DNA of 5,777 bases from Candidatus Zhuqueibacterota bacterium. Its GTDB lineage: Bacteria > Zhuqueibacterota > Zhuqueibacteria > Residuimicrobiales > Residuimicrobiaceae. Shown piece by piece: positions 1-5,650 of the stretch (position 1 is its first letter; every line of letters starts with the position of its first letter). The position numbers and the translations under genes were made by a program. Location: the NCBI GenBank assembly GCA_016934435.1, contig JAFGSU010000369.1, positions 1 through 5,777 on the forward strand. Reading direction: 5' to 3'. The notes under the pieces are model-generated. The model saw nothing but the letters and a program-made list of their open reading frames with translations. It had not been told where the DNA came from and ran no database searches.

Positions 1-34
1 GGCCTTTGCTTTGAGAGCGACCGCATTGATTTAG

Positions 35-203
35 CCCAAGTTACGGGGTTATGAACAAAAAAACCGGTTTTGGGTCCGCCAGAGCGGTTTTTCGCAAAAA
101 GTCTTCACATTGGGTTTGGCAGGTATAAGGTATCTTGAGAGCCGAAAAACCCAGAATAATTTTTTGAAAAAATGAATTTTTGGCGAATACTGCGTAACTT
201 GGG
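35..203. repeat. 11-bp inverted repeat bounding the downstream noncoding region
   Basis: CCCAAGTTACG at 35-45 is the exact reverse complement of CGTAACTTGGG at 193-203. With one mismatch the match extends three more bases outward (TA-N-CCCAAGTTACG). The right arm ends on the base next to the TAA stop codon of the aldo/keto reductase (204-206). The interior does not continue the pairing, so this is either a long-range stem or the ends of a small non-coding insertion. No target-site duplication is evident. Confidence 0.4.
57..92 (-). terminator. Possible rho-independent terminator after the operon
   Basis: Read on the minus strand, AAAAACCG (92-85) pairs with CGGTTTTT (66-59) and is followed by further T residues to position 57. 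The loop is 18 nt and only three pairs are GC, so the stem is weak. A nested alternative hairpin CCGC-CAGA-GCGG (76-87) is followed by five T on the plus strand, so the element could act in either direction. It lies about 110 nt past the aldo/keto reductase stop codon. Confidence 0.35.
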
Positions 204-1157
204 TTAGGTCAGCCAGCCGCTCCGATTCCAGGTCGGCAAATCGATAAAACCAGGATTGGGATAGGACATATGTTTTAGTCTTTCGACGACGTTTTCATCC
301 AGCGGTTTGCTGCTGACCGTCCGCAGAGCGGCCTCAAGATATTCCGGCTTGTCGATGCCCAGTAGCACCGATGTGACTTCCTGATGTCCCAATACGAATT
401 TGGTAGCAAGGTCTGAAAGCCGCATCGTGTCATCCAGAAAATCCGTGTAACAGGCCCGGTGCTGCTCTACCGATTTTAACGCTGAATGCAGATTTCCGCC
501 TTTATCTGTTAAAATACCTTTCAGCAACACCGAGCGAACCACGATGCCCACGCCGTGCCGGGCGGCAAGGTCGAAGAACTGTCCATGTTGCTGATCCATC
601 AGGTTGAAGGGAAGCTGAATGACATCCCATATTTCCTTTTCGATGGCGACCCGTGTTTCTTCGGGCGCATAGGTGGAAATGCCAATCGCTTTGACCAAAC
701 CTTCTTTTTTGAATTTTTGGAATATCTCGGCAATTTTCAAATGGTTGAGGATTTCCAGAGTTCCGGTGTGACTCATATAGAGGTCAATTTTGCAGCCGCC
801 AAGCTCCTGTATACTCTTTTCCAGCGAGGTTCGTATTATGCCTTCCAGTTTATCGTCTGAATAAAGACGGCCCTGCGGATCTTTCAGGTGGACACATTTA
901 GTGGCGATGACAACCTCGTCCGGGCGGTTGCCGAACGCCTTGCCAAGCAATGCTTCAGCTTTGCCGTAACTTCTGGCGGTATCAAAGAAGTTGATACCCT
1001 GCTTGAAAGCTGATCGCAACAGGCTGACGGCCTGATCTTCCGAAAGCATATCTTTTTCAGAATTGGCGCCGATTCCATAAGGGACGCCCAGCGACACTGT
1101 CCCGAACGAAATATTCGATACGTTAATGTTTGTGCGTCCCAGTTTGCGTCTTTTCAT
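204..1157 (-). CDS. Aldo/keto reductase family oxidoreductase
   Basis: This 317-residue protein is a typical full-length cytoplasmic aldo/keto reductase, a (beta/alpha)8-barrel enzyme that oxidises or reduces sugars and aldehydes with NAD(P)H. It begins with the family's usual MKRRKLGRTNINVSNISFG strand. The catalytic tetrad is visible: Asp59 and Tyr64 in NFFDTARSYG, Lys87 in VVIATKC, and His130 in DLYMSHTG. The GIST segment (about 160) and the C-terminal VTSVLLGI segment (cofactor region) are also present. The overall look is of the aldose/L-galactose dehydrogenase-like or aryl-alcohol-type branch, but the substrate cannot be read from sequence. The frame is open upstream to an ATG at 1208; the start at 1157 is preferred because AAAAGGGGAGGAT lies directly upstream, homology begins there, and the 1208 ATG has no ribosome binding site. 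It is the last gene of the cluster, about 101 nt after the NagB-like gene, and may act on the sugar released by that pathway. Confidence 0.9.
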   Translation of the reverse strand: MKRRKLGRTNINVSNISFGTVSLGVPYGIGANSEKDMLSEDQAVSLLRSAFKQGINFFDTARSYGKAEALLGKAFGNRPDEVVIATKCVHLKDPQGRLYSDDKLEGIIRTSLEKSIQELGGCKIDLYMSHTGTLEILNHLKIAEIFQKFKKEGLVKAIGISTYAPEETRVAIEKEIWDVIQLPFNLMDQQHGQFFDLAARHGVGIVVRSVLLKGILTDKGGNLHSALKSVEQHRACYTDFLDDTMRLSDLATKFVLGHQEVTSVLLGIDKPEYLEAALRTVSSKPLDENVVERLKHMSYPNPGFIDLPTWNRSGWLT

Positions 1158-1159
1158 AT

Positions 1160-1166
1160 CCTCCCC
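1160..1166 (-). promoter_or_regulatory. Ribosome binding site deciding the aldo/keto reductase start
   Basis: GGGGAGG on the minus strand sits only two bases before the ATG at 1157-1155. The spacing is shorter than usual for GGAGG, but the AAGG just upstream gives an alternative pairing with about seven bases of spacing. No comparable motif precedes the upstream in-frame ATG at 1208. Confidence 0.6.
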
Positions 1167-1258
1167 TTTTGATATATTAAATGATTTAGGTGTAAATTTG
1201 AAAAACATTATTCACTGTCGCTGGTAACTTTTGTAGCGTTGTAGTATCACTGCCGCCA

Positions 1259-2191
1259 TCAATACCCTTTGTCCCAATCCGGTTCAATGTTTTGAGCGAT
1301 CGTTTCAGAAACATAAACGTCGGTCTTTAAAATTTGGAGTATCGTTTCGGGAATCCTTGGCGTTACCGGACCATGCAGAACCAGACGTGTCGTCAGCCGC
1401 TGCCACGAAGTGCTGGTGCCGTGGACGCTGATAGCGTGGTTATCCCGTCGGGCTTTGGCATGGACAACCTGCGCCGGCCCTATAGTCGCAGCCTTGGGTG
1501 GAACCGCCGACAGGTCGCCGCTTTTACCGAAACAGCCATGCAGCGAGTTTTGCGCCAGTGTAAAGGGGCTTAGCGTTACAATACGCGATCCCATCTGCTT
1601 CCATTCCTCCAACTCCGCGTCAAATTCAGGAGCGTCGGGTTCGATAAACGCCAGATGCCCGGTCCAGCCGGGTCCGCTGTAGCAAATATCCGCGTGTCCG
1701 AGGTCGGCGATCATCTTATCGTAATCATGCAGATTTTTATTGTTAAAACCGACAAAGTTTTTACGCGGTGGACGCAGATGCTCATCAATTTGATAATAGA
1801 AATTGTTCAGCATGGCGCAGGTGAATCCGAACGGCCAGTCCTCCGGAGCAATGTTGCCGTTCTCATCGGCATATTCATCCATTGCAAACGCATACAGATT
1901 GCGACAATCCACCCCGCAAGCGTTGATTAACCTGGCCACATGCTTGTAAGCGGGCGCCGGATTCGGCAGGATCATAACGACTTTTTCATTGTTACGGCAC
2001 GCCTGGTAAATTCGCTGAAAAATGTCGGTAACGAACAGCCAGGGGACGTCGGCATCCTTTACGATCCGAATCTTAAAGTCCGGATTGGGATGTTCGGCCA
2101 ATTTTTCTTTGGGAATTGCCCGGCAGCGTTCTATCTCTGCTTTATCTCTAAAGGGAACGAACGGTGAAGGTTGGAAAACAAAAGAACTCAT
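1259..2191 (-). CDS. NagB-like sugar isomerase/deaminase with altered active site
   Basis: This 310-residue protein belongs to the glucosamine-6-phosphate deaminase/isomerase (NagB) fold family, which converts GlcN-6-P to fructose-6-P and ammonia. It is longer than E. coli NagB (266 residues), mainly through about 40 extra N-terminal residues. Family landmarks are MDEYAD (Asp105 matches catalytic Asp72), GWTGHLAFIEP (His179 and Glu184 match His143 and Glu148), and TLSPFTLAQNS. Several key residues are changed. Thr177 replaces ring-opening Asp141. Leu217 replaces Arg172, and Thr261 in HGTSTS replaces Lys208, the two basic residues I recall as phosphate ligands. The usual LPTGGTP loop reads LPNPAP (75-80). 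The fold assignment is solid, but classical GlcN-6-P deaminase activity is doubtful; a different or unphosphorylated substrate is my inference. The start is supported by CTGGAG seven bases upstream. Its ATG overlaps the TGA of the NagA-like gene (ATGA), which implies translational coupling and joint function. Confidence 0.85.
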   Translation of the reverse strand: MSSFVFQPSPFVPFRDKAEIERCRAIPKEKLAEHPNPDFKIRIVKDADVPWLFVTDIFQRIYQACRNNEKVVMILPNPAPAYKHVARLINACGVDCRNLYAFAMDEYADENGNIAPEDWPFGFTCAMLNNFYYQIDEHLRPPRKNFVGFNNKNLHDYDKMIADLGHADICYSGPGWTGHLAFIEPDAPEFDAELEEWKQMGSRIVTLSPFTLAQNSLHGCFGKSGDLSAVPPKAATIGPAQVVHAKARRDNHAISVHGTSTSWQRLTTRLVLHGPVTPRIPETILQILKTDVYVSETIAQNIEPDWDKGY

Positions 2192-3393
2192 TTATTTTCT
2201 CCAGACAAGAAATTATCATAAACACAACGTCCCGCTACCCAGCATGCCAGGACGTTTAACTCGTCGTCGAGTAATGTCAAATCAGCGTCGTAACCTTGAG
2301 CGACCCGGCCTTTTTTGTCGTGCAGCCCCAAAACGCTTGCGGGATTATGAGTCGCCATTCTGACCGCCTGGGGAACTGAAACTCCCAGCATTTTTACGGC
2401 GTTCCGAACGGCTCTATCCAGCGTCAGGCTACTGCCCGACAAACCGCCTGCCTGGGGATGATCACCGGTGGTTCGCGCCGGACCGCCCCAGTAAGCTACT
2501 TCGACTTCTTTTTTGAAAGCGGTGTATCTTCCCGGCCCCAGACCTGCTCCGATATTGGCATCGGTCGCCAAACAAATTTTGTCGGCTCCTTTACATTGCA
2601 ACGCCATTTTGACAACAATTGGATCGACATGTACGCCATCAAGAATAAAATCAACGCTTACCTGCGGGCTTGCCAGAATTGCCTCGACCACACCACAGGG
2701 GCGCACACCCCGCTCGATTTGCTCCGGCGGATAAAAGACATCATAAAAATGCGTTGCGTGGCTTGCACCGGCTTCAATCGCATCCAGGGTCTGTTGGCCG
2801 TCAGCTTTGGTATGGGTGATAAAGACCGGCATGTCAGCTCGGCGCATGACCTTGATCATATCCGTGATTCCTTCCAACTCTGGAGAAATACTAAAAACGA
2901 CCTTGTAAGGCGATGCGGCATCGATCAGGGCGCGAACTCTTGTAATGTCCGATTTGCCGACGGCTTCCGGCGGCAGCCCCCCGGTCAGCGCCAGAAAAGG
3001 CCCTTCAAGGTGAAACCCGAGTATCTGGGATCCGCTATCGCAGGGTGCGGTTGCCAATGTGTGTAGAAACTCCGCATCTTCGCCGGGGGGGCGCGGACGT
3101 ACGGTGGGCAGAAATGATGTCACACCGTAACGCGGTAGAGTCCTGCAGATTTCGCCAAGATGATCAGGGCCGTTATCGATAAGGAAGCGCAATAGCCCGT
3201 GAATATGTAAATCGATGAACCCCGGCCCCAAATACATACCGTGAGCATCAATTACCTTTGATGCGCTGACCTCTTCGAAGTCATCGGCCGCGCCGATAAC
3301 GGCAACCCGTCCGTCCTGTAGCAAAACAGCGCAGTTCTGATCTGTTCGGTCAATTCCGATAATCGTACAATTTTTAATCAATGTCTCGTACAT
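2188..3393 (-). CDS. nagA: NagA-like amidohydrolase (N-acetylglucosamine-6-phosphate deacetylase family)
   Basis: This 401-residue cytoplasmic metal-dependent amidohydrolase is of normal NagA length (E. coli 382). NagA removes acetate from GlcNAc-6-P. It has the small N-terminal beta-domain, PGFIDLHIHG with the metal pair His63/His65, GFHLEGPF with metal ligand Glu130, THTKA with His194, ATHFYD with His215, LDGVHVDP (251-258), and catalytic Asp278 in ATDAN. GGLSGSSLTL (317-325) is the conserved family loop, and the C-terminal strand runs GRVAQGYDADLTLLD. Odd points: the KGxH loop after LEGP (E. coli Thr142-His143) reads TGGLPPE here, and the Asn-Ala pair after the second metal His (E. coli 219-220, HLYNAM) reads Asp-Val. 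Both positions contact substrate in E. coli, so specificity may differ. The start has AGGAG seven bases upstream. It lies 44 nt after the symporter gene and overlaps the NagB-like gene by four bases. Confidence 0.85.
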   Translation of the reverse strand: MYETLIKNCTIIGIDRTDQNCAVLLQDGRVAVIGAADDFEEVSASKVIDAHGMYLGPGFIDLHIHGLLRFLIDNGPDHLGEICRTLPRYGVTSFLPTVRPRPPGEDAEFLHTLATAPCDSGSQILGFHLEGPFLALTGGLPPEAVGKSDITRVRALIDAASPYKVVFSISPELEGITDMIKVMRRADMPVFITHTKADGQQTLDAIEAGASHATHFYDVFYPPEQIERGVRPCGVVEAILASPQVSVDFILDGVHVDPIVVKMALQCKGADKICLATDANIGAGLGPGRYTAFKKEVEVAYWGGPARTTGDHPQAGGLSGSSLTLDRAVRNAVKMLGVSVPQAVRMATHNPASVLGLHDKKGRVAQGYDADLTLLDDELNVLACWVAGRCVYDNFLSGENK

Positions 3394-3437
3394 CGATCAA
3401 CTCCTGAGAGCAAAAACATGCCAAATGCCTTACGTTT

Positions 3438-5051
3438 TCAATGCGCATCATCTTTTTTTCCGGCAATCAAACTCACTAAAGAAGCTGTTACAATACCCGT
3501 GACCAAAGAAGAGGGCTGAATCCACAGAAAACTGAGTCCGAGCAATCCAAAAAATGCGATACCTACCGCCGTGGCCACGCTGACCACCGCCCCGGCCCAG
3601 ACTCCTGTGCTGTTGGCCCAGGGAACAAAGTAGGCCATAAAGAAGAGCACAAAAAGCGGCGCAACCATCAGATTAACCACTTTGTGTACCATTTCCGTAA
3701 TATTTCCAGGCACACGGCCAACCACAAAGCTTAGCAAAACAACCACGGCTCCAATGCACCAGGACACGATTTGTGTACGACGCAAATGAGCCTTCTCGTT
3801 GGCCGGCATTTTTCCCAATCGGTCGAAAAAATCGATGCTTATCACAAGACAGGCGGAATTAATCCCGGAAGAAAGACTGGACATCGCGGCGGCCAGGAGG
3901 GCCGAAAGCACCAGCCCTGTGATACCTATGGGCAAATGGTTTGTAATAAACAGCGGAAATATCTTATCCGCATAGGCTCGAACATCCATACCACCAGGAA
4001 GGTAATGCGGCTGTGTGAAAAAAAACCGCAGGAGCGCAAAACCCATCAGAATCAGCAGTAATTGAATCGTCCACACCGTGATCAGGTTCGTAATGTATGC
4101 GGACCGGGCGGCCTTGAGACTGGGGGTGGAAAGAAAACGCTGTAACGCCATCTGGTCGGAACCGGCGGTACAGACGTTCCACGTAAAGCCGGTTAGCACA
4201 GCACTGGCAATCGTTGTTCGTACGGACGGATCAAACCAGAATTTTGGAGGATCCCATGTGGGCGCCCATTCCGTCGGAAACCAGCTGAATCCTTTGAAAT
4301 GTATTGTGATGAGAATAATGGTCAAGCCAGCCCCGAGGAACAAGATGAAGGTTTGAATCACATCGGTCAGCACAACCGCCTTGAGCCCTCCCGATGAAGT
4401 GTAAATCACAACGATTATTCCGAGCAGCGCAGAAACCAGAGGCAGGTATTCCTGGCGCACTCTCAGAACCGGTCCCAGTGCAATGTTAACAGTTATGTAG
4501 ATAACCATGGACATCCACATCAACCGCAAAGCCATAAAAAAAACAGCGGCCAGCAAGCGGACGCTCAGCCCAAAACGCATTTCCAGAAGCTCATTGGCAC
4601 TGGTGATTCTGAGTTTCATTATGTAGGGAATTAGAAGCCATCCGACCACGTATGCCACAAAAGGAACGGCCATGAGACCACCGATAACGATCATGGGGCC
4701 GTGACGGATAATCTCCCCTGGGGTGGAAAAATAAGACACCGTACTCAGCAAGGTCGCAAAAAGCGAAAGTCCAACCATCCATGACTTCATGTTTCTCCCG
4801 CCCAGCAGGTAGTCTTCGGTATCTTTCGTTTTGTGACTATAATACCAACCGATTAAAAGCATACCGCCGAAATAACCAGCGATTACCAGCATATCAATCC
4901 AGTGCATTCCCGCCGAAACTTGCACCGGTTCATGGGACGGGATCTCAGTCGTTTGCGAAAAGGAGACATTCGCCTCAGCCGCATCGGACAAAATCGACAA
5001 TGCCATCAACCCCAAAAGGAACATAAAAAAGACGGCATGGCGTTGCATCAT
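3438..5051 (-). CDS. SSS-family sodium:solute symporter (sugar/amino-sugar type)
   Basis: This 537-residue inner-membrane protein belongs to the sodium:solute symporter family (SGLT/sialic-acid/sugar type), which imports substrate with Na+. Family marks are YLLGGRNMKSW (81-91) and STVSYFSTPGE (103-113), then SGGLKAVVLTDVIQT (220-234) and AGSDQMALQRFLSTP (296-310). AAAMSSLSSGINSA (387-400) is the TM8-type segment whose paired serines bind Na+ in vSGLT. About 13 membrane helices follow residue 50. Residues 7-22 form an extra hydrophobic stretch ending in an AEA|N site (25-28), then a polar linker of about 20 residues, which looks like a cleavable signal peptide. The start has GAGGAG five bases before the first ATG; a second ATG follows immediately (5048). 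Being first in the operon, it probably supplies the substrate of the two NagA/NagB-like enzymes. Unlike a PTS, it delivers sugar unphosphorylated. The actual substrate is not readable. Confidence 0.9.
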   Translation of the reverse strand: MMQRHAVFFMFLLGLMALSILSDAAEANVSFSQTTEIPSHEPVQVSAGMHWIDMLVIAGYFGGMLLIGWYYSHKTKDTEDYLLGGRNMKSWMVGLSLFATLLSTVSYFSTPGEIIRHGPMIVIGGLMAVPFVAYVVGWLLIPYIMKLRITSANELLEMRFGLSVRLLAAVFFMALRLMWMSMVIYITVNIALGPVLRVRQEYLPLVSALLGIIVVIYTSSGGLKAVVLTDVIQTFILFLGAGLTIILITIHFKGFSWFPTEWAPTWDPPKFWFDPSVRTTIASAVLTGFTWNVCTAGSDQMALQRFLSTPSLKAARSAYITNLITVWTIQLLLILMGFALLRFFFTQPHYLPGGMDVRAYADKIFPLFITNHLPIGITGLVLSALLAAAMSSLSSGINSACLVISIDFFDRLGKMPANEKAHLRRTQIVSWCIGAVVVLLSFVVGRVPGNITEMVHKVVNLMVAPLFVLFFMAYFVPWANSTGVWAGAVVSVATAVGIAFFGLLGLSFLWIQPSSLVTGIVTASLVSLIAGKKDDAH

Positions 5052-5221
5052 CGTAACTCCTCTTCTTTATACAAAATAGCATTGTCAATAAATGCATCAA
5101 AAGTCATGCGAATTCAGCTTAGTCCAGAGAGGATTGGGAAATTCATTGGCTTTTTTCTGTTGCATAAGCTTATAAAAAACAGGCCGTTATAATGCGATGA
5201 ATTACCGGACAACATCAAATA

Positions 5222-5261
5222 ACTATAAGTAAGAGTATGACTATTTGTTAACAGTTGTCAA
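5222..5261 (-). promoter_or_regulatory. Predicted sigma70-type promoter of the minus-strand operon
   Basis: Two overlapping readings exist on the minus strand. One is TTAACA (5251-5246), an 18-nt spacer, then TATAGT (5227-5222), with five of six matches in each box. The other is a perfect TTGACA (5261-5256), a 16-nt spacer, then CATACT (5239-5234). Either gives a leader of about 160-175 nt before the symporter start codon. Both use -35 sequences inside the 18-bp operator-like element. Confidence 0.55.
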
Positions 5262-5263
5262 CG
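5246..5263 (-). promoter_or_regulatory. Operator-like 18-bp element, operon side
   Basis: On the minus strand this reads CGTTGACAACTGTTAACA. It matches the element at 5515-5532 in 17 of 18 positions, in opposite orientation. The inner 16 bases are imperfectly palindromic (six of eight pairs), and TGTTAACA is a perfect palindrome. It covers the -35 region of the operon promoter, the position expected for a repressor site. The regulator is not encoded in the window. Confidence 0.6.
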
Positions 5264-5514
5264 ATTTTTAGGAACTAAATCAAAAATTTTATCAGTGAGC
5301 CCCAATACCTCGAAAAACTCGCTAATCTCCTTTAAAAATTAAGATATCCAAAATCCGACAAAATCCAACCAAGTTTTACGCTCATAGTCCTTTGTCAACT
5401 TCAAAAATCATATAAATGGTTTATTATACAGTAAGTTATGACATTTTTGTAGCGAACTACTTTTGACGTAGGCATCCATATAAAGGGAAAAATATAGATT
5501 TCATAGATTTATAA

Positions 5515-5532
5515 CGTTGACAATTGTTAACA
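5515..5532 (+). promoter_or_regulatory. Operator-like 18-bp element, plus-strand gene side
   Basis: CGTTGACAATTGTTAACA is the second copy of the element at 5246-5263, oriented toward the plus-strand gene. The inner GTTGACAATTGTTAAC is palindromic in seven of eight pairs. It contains the TTGACA -35 hexamer of the promoter described below, so a bound protein would be expected to block RNA polymerase. Confidence 0.6.
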
Positions 5533-5545
5533 ATATTATTATGAT
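5517..5545 (+). promoter_or_regulatory. Predicted strong sigma70-type promoter for the plus-strand gene
   Basis: TTGACA (5517-5522) and TATGAT (5540-5545) are separated by exactly 17 bases. This is one mismatch from the full consensus at optimal spacing. Transcription would start near 5552, leaving a leader of about 100 nt before the ATG at 5651. Confidence 0.7.
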
Positions 5546-5650
5546 AACAAGAAATGTCAATCGCTAGATGTTCTTTGCAATATGATCACAATTATATGGA
5601 TTTGAATTTCATTATAACGATGCAATTTTGTGAAAATTAGTGTTATAAAG

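Larger units (their letters stand above)
1..203. other. Noncoding region downstream of the operon
   Basis: No convincing coding sequence is seen on either strand. The stretch holds a terminator-like hairpin (57-92) and a second imperfect stem, TGGGTTTGGC at 111-120 against GCC-GAA-AAACCCA at 141-153, which is followed on the plus strand by a T-run at 159-164. It also has a short AT hairpin around 158-172. An 11-bp inverted repeat (35-45 and 193-203) spans most of it. This fits the 3' end of a minus-strand transcription unit, possibly with termination signals in both directions. Confidence 0.5.
5052..5650. other. AT-rich divergent intergenic regulatory region
   Basis: This roughly 600-bp gap between the divergent units is far richer in A+T than the flanking genes. 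It contains an operator-like element with a minus-strand promoter (5222-5263) and a matching element with a plus-strand promoter (5515-5545), described separately. It also contains the leaders of both transcripts, roughly 160-175 nt toward the symporter and about 100 nt toward the plus-strand gene. Isolated half-sites similar to the operator occur at 5392-5399 (TTGTCAAC), 5082-5088 (TTGTCAA) and 5554-5560 region. A short tandem AAAATCCRAC pair lies at 5350-5369. No RNA gene or convincing intact ORF is seen. Confidence 0.6.

Noticed and set aside
193..209. GTTAGGT next to the inverted repeat as an integron attC core site
   Set aside because: It fits the loose GTTRRRY rule, but the opposite arm does not carry the matching RYYYAAC box and no integrase or cassette is visible.
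555..860. Plus-strand open frame of 101 codons
   Set aside because: It lies antisense inside the aldo/keto reductase gene, whose frame carries the full catalytic tetrad and family motifs.
1158..1208. Extended N-terminus of the aldo/keto reductase from the ATG at 1208
   Set aside because: The extra 17 residues include the translation of the ribosome binding site, the ATG lacks its own site, and family homology starts at the ATG at 1157.
1334..2363. Several overlapping plus-strand frames of 75-113 codons
   Set aside because: All are shadows of the NagB-like and NagA-like genes, overlap one another and lack plausible products.
2458..3066. Plus-strand open frame of 202 codons
   Set aside because: It is antisense to the NagA-like gene, whose metal-binding motifs span the same stretch; the antisense product is rich in Cys, Arg and Gln without recognisable domains.
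5069..5088. TTGACA on the minus strand close to the symporter start (5087-5082) as a second promoter
   Set aside because: The nearest TATAAA is only 11 bases away and a correctly spaced -10 would fall in the ribosome binding site.
4902..5192. Plus-strand open frame of 96 codons running from the symporter 5' end into the intergenic region
   Set aside because: Most of it is antisense to the symporter signal-peptide region, it has no ribosome binding site and its product resembles no family I know.
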